Of a DNA stretch of 64,000 nucleotides, positions 8,646 to 16,215 are shown one piece after another (position 1 is the stretch's first letter; every line of letters starts with the position of its first letter). A program made the position numbers and the translations under genes. Under the pieces are notes generated by a model that saw only the letters and a list, made by a program, of their open reading frames with translations, ran no database searches and had not been told where the DNA came from. This DNA is from Pseudogulbenkiania sp. MAI-1. GTDB lineage: Bacteria; Pseudomonadota; Gammaproteobacteria; Burkholderiales; Chromobacteriaceae. Location of the stretch: contig NZ_AZUR01000001.1 of assembly GCF_000527175.1 (NCBI RefSeq), positions 1,151,011 through 1,215,010 of the forward strand, given 5' to 3'.

Positions 8646-9443
8646 TCAGAACGGGGCGCCCAGGATCACGCTGCGCGCGTCGAACACCGCCAGCGCGGCG
8701 CTGCCGGGCGGCAGGCGGTGAGCCTCTTCGGGCGGGACGATGCCGAACACCCTGTCGCCGCCGGCGAGCCGCAGGCCGACTTCGGCCTGTTCCGGGCCGG
8801 TGACGATGCTCTCTACCGTGCCGGCGAGACAGTTGCCGGGCGGCAGGCCGGTGGCATCGGCCGGATGGATGCCGACCCATTGCGCCTTGATCAGCGCCAC
8901 CAGCTCGGCGCCGGGGCGGATGGCGAGCTGCTCGCTGCTCAGGTGGGTGACCACCACGTCGAGCGCGTCCCCGCCGGAGAGCGTGAGCGTGACGCGGTCG
9001 TTGACCGGGCCGCTGGTGAGCTGGCTCACGCGACCGAACAGCTGGTTGCGCGCCGAGGTCTTGAGCGCCAGCCGCTGCAACAGCGGCAGGCTGTGTTCGA
9101 GGGTGCCGGCCTCTTGCGACAGCGCGGCGACGAAGGCGGCGTGGGCGCGTTCGATGGCCTGATAGGCCGCCACCAGTTGTTCGCCGCGGGCGGTGAGGCG
9201 GGTGCCGCCGCCGTTCTTGCCGCCGGTCTCGCGCGTCACCAGTGGGCTGTCGGACAGCCGGTTCATCGTCTCCAGCGTGTCCCACGCCCACTTGTAGCTG
9301 CGCCCGAGCTGTTTGGCCGCGGCGCTGATCGAGCCGCTGGCGGCGATCGCCTGCAGCAGCGCCACTTCGGCGTGGCCGGCCAGGTTGTGGTCGTCCTGTT
9401 CGAACCACACCCTGGCGTTGAGTTTCAGTGCCGTCTCGCTCAT
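8646..9443 (-). CDS. modE: molybdate-dependent transcriptional regulator ModE
   Basis: Dimeric DNA-binding molybdate sensor of 265 residues. An N-terminal winged helix (about 20-125; SAAAKQLGRSYKWAWDTLETMN is the recognition region, written here only as its start and end) is followed by two TOBE/Mop domains. The frame is open upstream to 9635, but homology begins at MSETALKLN and the palindromic operators lie just upstream of this start, so the longer version would read through its own control region. With molybdate bound, ModE normally represses the mod operon. Here it is the first gene of that operon, so autoregulation is likely. Confidence 0.92.
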   Translation of the reverse strand: MSETALKLNARVWFEQDDHNLAGHAEVALLQAIAASGSISAAAKQLGRSYKWAWDTLETMNRLSDSPLVTRETGGKNGGGTRLTARGEQLVAAYQAIERAHAAFVAALSQEAGTLEHSLPLLQRLALKTSARNQLFGRVSQLTSGPVNDRVTLTLSGGDALDVVVTHLSSEQLAIRPGAELVALIKAQWVGIHPADATGLPPGNCLAGTVESIVTGPEQAEVGLRLAGGDRVFGIVPPEEAHRLPPGSAALAVFDARSVILGAPF

Positions 9444-9458
9444 GACCGTGTCCCGCCA

Positions 9459-9486
9459 AGCGTTATAGTGCGGTGAGTATAACGCT
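9459..9486. promoter_or_regulatory. ModE-type operator, proximal
   Basis: A perfect 9-bp inverted repeat, AGCGTTATA (9459-9467) and TATAACGCT (9478-9486), with a 10-base spacer. It lies 16 bases upstream of the modE start. The half-site resembles the known ModE box (CGnTATA/TATAnCG arms). Binding is inferred. Confidence 0.75.
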
Positions 9487-9499
9487 AGGTGTGCAAGCT

Positions 9500-9523
9500 C
9501 GCTATATTCAGCGTGATATAGCG
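9500..9523. promoter_or_regulatory. ModE-type operator, distal
   Basis: A perfect 8-bp inverted repeat, CGCTATAT (9500-9507) and ATATAGCG (9516-9523), spacer 8 bases. The arms match the Escherichia coli ModE consensus CGnTATAT well. Its centre is 39 bp from that of the proximal palindrome, which would place two ModE dimers on roughly the same helical face nearly four turns apart. Confidence 0.78.
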
Positions 9524-9614
9524 CTTGACCGGGATCAAGCCCAAGCGATTTTCTTGTGGGCGACAGGGTTGATCGCCAAGGCGTCGTTACCTCGGCATCC
9601 CGCCACGTCTCGAC

Positions 9615-9702
9615 TATAGTAAAAGTGCGCCCCAAGGTTGGTCGGGCTGACTACAGCGGTGTTGGCGGCTGGGTTGGCTTCGAGACTGGAGGGGCGCTTT
9701 TC
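9615..9702 (+). ncRNA. candidate small RNA between modE and pfk (or long-loop terminator)
   Basis: A TATAGT hexamer (9615-9620) lies exactly 7 bases before GCGCCCC (9627-9633), which pairs perfectly with GGGGCGC (9691-9697), followed at once by TTTTCT. A transcript of about 75 nt starting at 9627 would be closed end to end by this 7-bp stem and end in a U tract. No good -35 element is visible. Read on the other strand the same arms end in ACTTTTACT, so this may simply be the pfk terminator. It does not fold as a tRNA. Confidence 0.3.
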
Positions 9703-9737
9703 TATGGGCCGCCGCCTTGAAAGGGAAGGTCAGCGCC

Positions 9738-10961
9738 CTATTGCCAGCGCAAAGGGGGCCAGTCGAGCGGCGGATAGACCGGCAGGCCGGCGGCAAAGGG
9801 CGGCCATACTTCGCCTTGCAGCAGCGGTCGCAGATAGTCGAGAAACGCCGGGCTGACCGAGAAGCCGTCCGCCCCGATGAAGGCGGGGGGAAGCAGACGC
9901 TCGGCGCCGCCCACCTCGGCAAGCGGCACCGCGACGGTTTCCCAGCCGGCGCCGGTCGCGGCTTGCCGCAGTCCTACCATGATCCCGCTTTGCCCTTGCT
10001 GCGCCCATTGCAGCGCCGTGCGCCCCGCTTGCTGCGCCAGCCTGAGATCAAGCGCCGAGGCGAGATGACGCGCCGCGCGCTGCATGCAGTCAGCCACCGC
10101 CACGTGGGCGTGCAATCCGCGTTGCCGTATCAGGTAGTCGGCCACGCGTTGTGCTGCTCCTCCCAATTGCTGGAAGGACGAGCCAGGCGCATAGGGTTGT
10201 TCGGCCAGCAGGGTGCCGTCGGCATGGCGCAGTCCCTCGGCCACTATCAGCAAGGCATGGCCGTGGCGCCGCATGCAGTCGTCGAGCGCATCGAGCAGGC
10301 GTGCCGGCTGGTAGGGGACCTCGGGCAGCAACAAGAGATGCGGCGCCTCGCCAGGATGGAGCGCCGCGGCGGCACAACTGGCGGCCAGCCAGCCGGCGTT
10401 GCGGCCCATGGTTTCCAGCAACTGCACCCGCCCCGGGCCGAGGCTGGCCAGGTCGAGCGCCAGTTCTCGCACCGAGGCGGCCAGGTACTTGGCCGCGGAT
10501 GGGTAGCCGGGGCTGAAGTGGGTGCCGAGCAGGTCGTTGTCGATGGTCTTGGGGATGCCGATGACTTGCAGCGGATAGTCCAGTTCCTGGCCCAGCTGGG
10601 TGAGCCGCCGGGCTGTTTCCATGGAGCCGTTGCCGCCGTTGAGCAGGATCGTGCCGATGCCGGCCCCGGCCAGCACGCGGCGCAGTTGCCGCCAGCTGTC
10701 CGGCGCTTCGTCGAACGGCGGCAGCATCTCGCGGCTGGAGCCAAAACAGGTGCCGGGTAGGGTGGACAGGCGCTGCCATTGCCGGCGCGGTACGGCGTCC
10801 AGGTCGAGCAGCTCGCCCCGGCGCAGGCCGGTCAGGCCGTGGCGGGCCGCGCACAGCGACACGCCGGCCTGACGCGCCGCCTCGATCACTCCTTGCGCCG
10901 AGGCATTGACCACCACCGTCGGCCCGCCCGATTGCAGATACAGCACACGCGATGCTGACAT
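9738..10961 (-). CDS. 6-phosphofructokinase, PfkA superfamily, unusual donor-site motif
   Basis: Phosphorylates fructose 6-phosphate to the 1,6-bisphosphate; 407 residues, longer than the 320-residue bacterial ATP enzyme and typical of the PPi-type or long subfamilies. Family motifs: SGGPTVVVNAS at 11-21, GTCFGSSR at 70-77, NGGNGS at 108-113, PKTIDND at 137-143, and the substrate loop METMGRNAGW near 195. Lys138 is the residue seen in PPi-dependent enzymes, yet Gly112 is the ATP-type residue and Asn111 replaces the usual metal-contacting Asp. The donor (ATP or PPi) cannot be called. The start MSASRVLYLQSGG is chosen because the fold begins there; the upstream 36 codons are Cys/Arg-rich and unlike the family. 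Confidence 0.8.
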   Translation of the reverse strand: MSASRVLYLQSGGPTVVVNASAQGVIEAARQAGVSLCAARHGLTGLRRGELLDLDAVPRRQWQRLSTLPGTCFGSSREMLPPFDEAPDSWRQLRRVLAGAGIGTILLNGGNGSMETARRLTQLGQELDYPLQVIGIPKTIDNDLLGTHFSPGYPSAAKYLAASVRELALDLASLGPGRVQLLETMGRNAGWLAASCAAAALHPGEAPHLLLLPEVPYQPARLLDALDDCMRRHGHALLIVAEGLRHADGTLLAEQPYAPGSSFQQLGGAAQRVADYLIRQRGLHAHVAVADCMQRAARHLASALDLRLAQQAGRTALQWAQQGQSGIMVGLRQAATGAGWETVAVPLAEVGGAERLLPPAFIGADGFSVSPAFLDYLRPLLQGEVWPPFAAGLPVYPPLDWPPLRWQ

Positions 10962-11105
10962 CCCCGCCCTCCCGATGTGGCTTGCTTCGTTCGGCAAGCC
11001 GCCCCTCCCGCGGCAAGCGCACGAAGCCGGCCAGGGGAGATCGGCATGCCCTGCCCTGCAGCCGGCCATCCCTGTCTGAGGGGCGGCTGTCTCGCCCTTC
11101 TCCTC

Positions 11106-11114
11106 ACTATAACA
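11106..11114 (-). promoter_or_regulatory. possible extended -10 promoter for the phosphofructokinase gene
   Basis: On the minus strand TGTTATAGT reads as TGn plus TATAGT, an extended -10 element, about 145 bases upstream of the pfk start. No clear -35 is present. The rest of this 293-base divergent gap (10962-11254) shows no other convincing signal, including no clear sigma-54 site for the formate dehydrogenase operon. Confidence 0.35.
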
Positions 11115-11254
11115 AACGCCGGCAGGTGTTCCGGGCCGGGTTGCTGCCGCCCGTGCCGGCGAAAAATGGAAGAAAGTTTGATCTGATGCCGGGCGAGGGG
11201 GTGGTCCTTGACTAGACTGAATTGGTAAAGCCTCGCCCGGCAGGGAAATTCACC

Positions 11255-12691
11255 ATGAGAGCGCCACCCCGGCATCTGGCCGCCCACACTTTCTATCATC
11301 TTGCCGAAACGCCGCTGGCCGGACGCTGCTGCCGCGGACTGGCCTGTTTCGCGGCCCGCGCCGATGCCCCGGCCAAGTGGGCCGCCGCCGCGGCCGAACC
11401 GTCGGTGTACTGCCTCGGCAAGTGCTATGCCGGGCCCAGCGACAGCGATCACGACCCCCGCCCCCATGTCGCGGCGCACAGCCGGCAGACCGTGCTGCTC
11501 GACAACCTGCTGGCCGGCGGCGTGCACGATCTGGCGGGCTACGAGGCGCGCGGCGGGGGGAGGGCGCGCATGCATGCGTTGGCCATGGCGCCGAGGACCC
11601 TGGTGCGGATGGTGGAGGAGAGCCGCCTGCGCGGCCGGGGCGGGGCCGGCTTTCCGGCCGGGCGCAAATGGCAGGCGGTGGCCGCGGCGACGGCCCCACA
11701 CAAGTACCTGGTGGTCAACGCCGACGAGGGGGATCCCGGCGCGTTCTCCGACCGCCTGCTGATCGAGGACGACCCGTTCCGCCTCATCGAGGCGATGATC
11801 ATCGCCGCCCATGCCGTCGGCGCGGGGCGCGGCTACATTTATTTGCGCAAGGAGTATCCGCTGGCGGCCGCCCGGCTGGCCCAGGCCCTCGATGAGGCGC
11901 GCCGGGCCGGCTGGCTCGGGGAAGGCTTCGACGCCGAGCTGGCGATCGGTGCCGGCAGCTATCTGTGCGGCGAGGAAACCGCGCTGCTCAACGCGCTGGA
12001 AGGACGCCGCCCCGAGGTTCGCCTGCGTCCGCCGCAGATCACCGCGCAGGGCCTGTTCGGCGCGCCGACGCTGCTGCACAACGTCGAGACCCTGTGCGCG
12101 CTGCCGTGGATCGTCGAGCACGGCGCCGCCGCCTACGCCGCGCTCGGCTTTTCGCAGAGTCGCGGCACCAAGCTGTTGTCGCTCAACTCGCTGTTCCGGT
12201 GGCCGGGGCTGTACGAGGTCGAGTTCGGCCTGCCGCTCTCCGAGGTGGTCGATACGCTGGGCGGCGGCCTGCGCTGCGGCCGGCTCAAGGGGGTGATGGT
12301 GGGTGGGCCGCTGGCCGGCATCGTGCCGCCCCCGCTGTTGGCCACGCCGCTGGGCTACGAGGAGATGCAGGCCATCGGCTGCGCCGTGGGTCACGGTGGC
12401 GTGATCGCCTTCACCGACGACACCCCGCTCATCGCCATCGTGGCCGAGGTATTCCGCTTCGGGGCGTGGGAGTCGTGCGGCAAGTGCACGCCGTGCCAGC
12501 GCGGCACGCCGGAGCTGGCGCGGATGTTCGCGTCGGCGCTGGCCGGCGGGCGCATCGACAGGGCGCGCTGCCAGGATTTGCTCGAGGCGCTCGGTGCCGC
12601 CAGCCTGTGCGGCCACGGTCGCGGCCTGGCCGAGTTCGCCCAAGCCGTGGCGACCCATTTTCCGGAGGAGTGGCAGGCATGCTTCAGTTGA
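11255..12691 (+). CDS. NAD-linked formate dehydrogenase beta subunit (NuoE-NuoF fusion type)
   Basis: Diaphorase subunit that passes electrons from formate oxidation to NAD+; 478 residues. An N-terminal thioredoxin-like [2Fe-2S] domain has the NuoE ligand spacing C26-x4-C31 and C53-x3-C57. It is followed by the FMN/NADH module of NuoF with RGRGGAGFPAGRKW and NADEGDPGAFSDR, then the [4Fe-4S] motif SCGKCTPCQRG near the C-terminus. The frame extends to a TTG at 11222, but the ATG at 11255 has an AGGGA site 8 bases away. The stop lies 13 bases inside the alpha-subunit gene. Resembles FdsB of Cupriavidus; no separate gamma (FdsG) subunit is present, which the fused N-terminus may replace. Confidence 0.85.
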   Translation: MRAPPRHLAAHTFYHLAETPLAGRCCRGLACFAARADAPAKWAAAAAEPSVYCLGKCYAGPSDSDHDPRPHVAAHSRQTVLLDNLLAGGVHDLAGYEARGGGRARMHALAMAPRTLVRMVEESRLRGRGGAGFPAGRKWQAVAAATAPHKYLVVNADEGDPGAFSDRLLIEDDPFRLIEAMIIAAHAVGAGRGYIYLRKEYPLAAARLAQALDEARRAGWLGEGFDAELAIGAGSYLCGEETALLNALEGRRPEVRLRPPQITAQGLFGAPTLLHNVETLCALPWIVEHGAAAYAALGFSQSRGTKLLSLNSLFRWPGLYEVEFGLPLSEVVDTLGGGLRCGRLKGVMVGGPLAGIVPPPLLATPLGYEEMQAIGCAVGHGGVIAFTDDTPLIAIVAEVFRFGAWESCGKCTPCQRGTPELARMFASALAGGRIDRARCQDLLEALGAASLCGHGRGLAEFAQAVATHFPEEWQACFS

Positions 12692-15336
12692 CCATCGACG
12701 GCGTGGCCCATACCTGCGAGCCGGGACTGTTGCTCGAGGTGCTGTTGCAGGCCGGGGTGGAGGTGCCGCATCTGTGCCATGACCCGCGGCTGGCGCCGCA
12801 CGGCGGCTGCCGGCTGTGCCTGGTCGAGATCGACGGCCAGCCGCGGCCGGTGGCGAGCTGTACCTGCCAAGCCGAGGCCGGCATGGTGGTCCGCACCGAC
12901 ACCCCGGCGCTGCGTGCCTTGCGCCGTACCCACTTGCAGCTGTTGGCCGAGAACTACCCGGCGGCGGCGCTCGAGGCCGAACCGGGGCACCCGTTCCACC
13001 GCCTGCTCGCCCGCCACGACGTGGAGCCGGGCAACCGGCTGCGCGACGGGTTGTTCGTCGACGACAGCCATCCCTACATCGGCGTCGACATGACGCGCTG
13101 CATCGATTGCCAGCGCTGCCTGCGCATCTGCGAACAGGTCCAGGGACAGTTCGTGTGGGAGGCGTGGCAGCGCGGCACGGCGATGCGCATGGCGCCGGCG
13201 CACGGTCCCTCCTTGCTGGAGGGCGGCTGCGTCAGCTGCGGCGCCTGCGTCGACAGCTGTCCGAGCGGGGCGCTCTACGACAAGCGGGTGACGGCGGAGC
13301 CGGAGGCCTGGACGCGCACCACCTGCGTCTACTGCGCGGTGGGCTGCCAGATGGAGGTGGGCAGGCGCGATGGGCGCGTGGTGGCAGTGCGCCCGGCGGC
13401 GAGCCCGGTCAACCGGGGCCACCTGTGTGTCAAGGGGCGCTACGCCTTCGAGTTCAACCACGCCCCCGATCGCATCACCCATCCGATGCTCCGCGACGCC
13501 GGCGGTTGGCGCACGGTGAGCTGGGACGAGGCGCTCGACTTCACCGCCGGGAGGCTCAAGGCCATCGTCGCCCGGCACGGACCGGACGCCATCGGCGTGC
13601 TGGGGTCGGCGCGCGCCACCAACGAGGAGAACTACCTGGCGCAGAAGTTCGCCCGCGTGGTGCTCGGCACCAACAACGTCGATTGCTGCGCGCGCGTCTG
13701 CCACACGCCGAGCGCCAAGGCGCTCAAGACCATGCTCGGCACCGGTGCGGCGAGCAACAACTTCGACGACATCGAACAGGCCGGCGCCTTCCTGGTCTGC
13801 GGCGCCAACCCGACCGAGAACCATCCGGTGGTCGGCGCGCGCATCAGGCAGGCGGTGCTGAAAGGCGCCGGGCTGGTGGTGATCGACCCGCGCCGCACCG
13901 AGCTGGCCGAACTGGCCGACGTGCACCTGGCGCCGAGGCCGGGCTGCAACGTGCTGCTGTTCAACGCCATGGCGGCGACGCTGATCGAGGAAGACCTGTT
14001 CGATGCGCGCTTCATCGACGAGCGCGTCAGCGGGCTGGAGGAGTTCGCCGAGTTCATCACCGGTTACGCACCGGAACGGGTCGCCATCGAATGCGGCGTG
14101 GCCGCCGCTGACATCCGCGCCGCGGCGCGCCTCTATGCCGCCGGCCGGCCGGCGATGTGCTTCCACGGCCTCGGCGTGACCGAGCACCTGCAGGGCACCG
14201 ATGGGGTGATGGCGCTGATCAACCTGGCGCTCTTGACCGGCAACCTGGGGCGGGCCGGGGCCGGCATCAACCCCTTGCGCGGCCAGAACAACGTGCAGGG
14301 GGCGGCGCAGATGGGCTGCGACCCGGCGACGCTGACCGGGGCACAGTCGTTCAAGGAAGCCGGGCCGCGTTTCGAAGCGGTCTGGGGCGTGCCCCTGCCG
14401 GCCCGTCGCGGTCTCAACCTGCTGCAGATGATCGACGCGGCGGCGGAGGGCGGGCTCAAGGCGTTGTGGGCATTCGGCTACGACATCTACCAGTCGCTGG
14501 CGCATGCCGACGAGACCAGCGAGGCCTTGTCCCGTCTCGAACTGGTGATCATTCAGGATCTGTTCCTCAACGAGACCGCCAAGGCCTTCGGCAGTGTGTT
14601 CCTGCCGGCGGCGTCGTTCCTCGAACGCGACGGCACCTTCATGAATTCGGACCGGCGCGTGCAGCGCATCCGCCAGGTGGTGCCGCCGCCGGCCGAGGCC
14701 CGGCCCGACTGGTGGATCATCCAGCAGCTGGCGGCGCGGCTCGGGCGGGCGGAGGGGTTCGCCTTCGACGGCCCGGAAGCGATCTGGGACGAGGTGCGCG
14801 CGCTGTGGCCGGACGGCACCGGGCTCAGCTACCGGCGGCTGGAACGGGAGAGCCTGCACTGGCCCTGCCCGGACGAGCGGCATCCCGGCACGCCGGTGCT
14901 GCACCAGTCGCGTTTCGCCATCGGCAAGCGCGCCATGCTGGCGACCATTCCCTACCTGCCGACACCGGAACAGACCGACGAGAACTACCCGCTGCTGCTC
15001 AGCACCGGCCGTTCGCTCTACCACTTCAACGCCGGCACCCTGAGCTCCCGCACCCCCAACGCGGCGTTGCGCCCGAGCGACACGCTGGACATGGCACCGG
15101 CCGACGCCACCCGCCTCGGCCTCATCGACGGCGAACCGGTACGGGTGCGCAGCCGCTACGGGGCGGTGGTGCTGCCGCTGCGCATCACCGACAGGGTGCC
15201 GCCGGGGCAGTTGTTCGCCACCTTCCACCGCGCCGACCTGATGGTGAACCGGCTGACCTCGTCGGTGCGCGACAGCAAGGTGCAGACGCCGGAGTACAAG
15301 GTCACCGCGGTGCGGGTGGAGCGGGTGTCCGCCTGA
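12679..15336 (+). CDS. formate dehydrogenase alpha subunit (molybdenum, bis-MGD)
   Basis: Catalytic subunit, 885 residues. In order: an N-terminal [2Fe-2S] ferredoxin domain (Cys33, 44, 47 and 61 or 63), two [4Fe-4S] motifs (CIDCQRCLRIC and CVSCGACVDSC), the [4Fe-4S] of the molybdopterin domain (CVYCAVGC), and the bis-MGD oxidoreductase core. The molybdenum ligand is Cys in CARVCHTPS, where E. coli FdhF has selenocysteine. The His-Cys3 cluster motif often found after the ferredoxin domain in NuoG/FdsA relatives is absent: that region has no cysteines. The start overlaps the beta gene by 13 bases. Needs molybdate, so it is a likely client of the mod operon 3 kb away. Confidence 0.9.
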   Translation: MLQLTIDGVAHTCEPGLLLEVLLQAGVEVPHLCHDPRLAPHGGCRLCLVEIDGQPRPVASCTCQAEAGMVVRTDTPALRALRRTHLQLLAENYPAAALEAEPGHPFHRLLARHDVEPGNRLRDGLFVDDSHPYIGVDMTRCIDCQRCLRICEQVQGQFVWEAWQRGTAMRMAPAHGPSLLEGGCVSCGACVDSCPSGALYDKRVTAEPEAWTRTTCVYCAVGCQMEVGRRDGRVVAVRPAASPVNRGHLCVKGRYAFEFNHAPDRITHPMLRDAGGWRTVSWDEALDFTAGRLKAIVARHGPDAIGVLGSARATNEENYLAQKFARVVLGTNNVDCCARVCHTPSAKALKTMLGTGAASNNFDDIEQAGAFLVCGANPTENHPVVGARIRQAVLKGAGLVVIDPRRTELAELADVHLAPRPGCNVLLFNAMAATLIEEDLFDARFIDERVSGLEEFAEFITGYAPERVAIECGVAAADIRAAARLYAAGRPAMCFHGLGVTEHLQGTDGVMALINLALLTGNLGRAGAGINPLRGQNNVQGAAQMGCDPATLTGAQSFKEAGPRFEAVWGVPLPARRGLNLLQMIDAAAEGGLKALWAFGYDIYQSLAHADETSEALSRLELVIIQDLFLNETAKAFGSVFLPAASFLERDGTFMNSDRRVQRIRQVVPPPAEARPDWWIIQQLAARLGRAEGFAFDGPEAIWDEVRALWPDGTGLSYRRLERESLHWPCPDERHPGTPVLHQSRFAIGKRAMLATIPYLPTPEQTDENYPLLLSTGRSLYHFNAGTLSSRTPNAALRPSDTLDMAPADATRLGLIDGEPVRVRSRYGAVVLPLRITDRVPPGQLFATFHRADLMVNRLTSSVRDSKVQTPEYKVTAVRVERVSA

Positions 15337-15360
15337 AGGCGGGCGACGAGGGGAGGGCGC

Positions 15361-16215
15361 ATGGAGATTTACGGTTTCGACGCCTTTTCGCCGGCCGAGA
15401 TCGCCGAGCGGGTGGAGAAGGTCGGCGTCGCCAAGGCGCGGCTGCCGTTGCGGCAGATGGTGCCGCTGGGCGTGCTGGCCGGCGCCTTCATCGGCCTGGG
15501 CGCGCTCTATTTCGTGCTGGTGATGAGCGACCCCACGCTCGGCTTCGCCGCCAGCCGGGTGCTGGGCGGACTGGTGTTCTCGCTCGGGTTGCTGCTGGTG
15601 GTGGTGGCGGGCGCCGAGCTGTTTACCGGCAACAACCTGCTCGCCATGGCCTGGGCCGACGGCCGCATCGGCACCGGGCTGTTGCTGAAGAACTGGCTGG
15701 TGGTGTGTCTGGCCAACTTCGTCGGGGCGGCCGGTCTCGCGGTGATGGTGTGGCTGGCCGGGCACCCCGCCCTGAACCAGGGTCTGGTGGCCGAGCAGGT
15801 GGTGCGGCTGGCCGCCGCCAAGTGTTCCGCGCCGCTCGCCACGCTGTTCTGGCGCGGGGCGCTGTGCAACGTGCTGGTCTGCCTCGCGGTGTGGATGGCC
15901 ATGGCCGGGCGCAGCGTCACCGACAAGATGGTGGCCGTGGTGTTTCCGATCTCGGCCTTCGTCGCCGCTGGCTTCGAGCACAGCATCGCCAACATGTACC
16001 TGATCCCGCTGGCGATGCTGCTCAAGGACGGCGTCGGCACGGCGATCCCGTTTGCCGACGCCATCGGCTGGGGCGGCTTGCTGCGCAACCTGCTGCCGGT
16101 CATCGCCGGCAACCTGCTGGGCGGCAGCGTGCTGGTGGCGCTGGTGTATTACCTGATCTACCGGCGCGGGGCGGGCGTGACGGCGCCTGTCCCGGCCGAT
16201 CGTGGGAGCGAATGA
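15361..16215 (+). CDS. formate/nitrite transporter family channel (FocA/NirC)
   Basis: A 284-residue pentameric-channel family protein with six predicted membrane helices. The FNT pattern is visible: the GAFIGLGALY helix, AGAELFTGNNL in the omega-loop region, and a later KMVAVVFPISAFVAAGFEHSIANMY-type segment with the central His of FNT pores (in FEHSIANMY). Its place 24 bases after the formate dehydrogenase alpha gene points to formate as substrate, although nitrite cannot be excluded. The stop overlaps the next gene. Confidence 0.88.
   Translation: MEIYGFDAFSPAEIAERVEKVGVAKARLPLRQMVPLGVLAGAFIGLGALYFVLVMSDPTLGFAASRVLGGLVFSLGLLLVVVAGAELFTGNNLLAMAWADGRIGTGLLLKNWLVVCLANFVGAAGLAVMVWLAGHPALNQGLVAEQVVRLAAAKCSAPLATLFWRGALCNVLVCLAVWMAMAGRSVTDKMVAVVFPISAFVAAGFEHSIANMYLIPLAMLLKDGVGTAIPFADAIGWGGLLRNLLPVIAGNLLGGSVLVALVYYLIYRRGAGVTAPVPADRGSE

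Noticed and set aside
9444..9614. Molybdenum-cofactor riboswitch upstream of modE
   Set aside because: The segment is explained by two DNA palindromes; no long multi-stem element is evident before the start codon.
9627..9697. tRNA gene, suggested by a 7-bp end-to-end stem in a 71-base segment
   Set aside because: The T-arm position has no 5-bp stem and no D arm or anticodon loop can be formed.
12391..15981. A 1196-codon open frame on the minus strand opposite formate dehydrogenase
   Set aside because: It mirrors the codon bias of the real plus-strand genes in GC-rich DNA; its product has low complexity and no recognisable domain, and it spans two real genes. Other long antisense frames, such as the one opposite uvrA (57295-59343), were dropped for the same reason.
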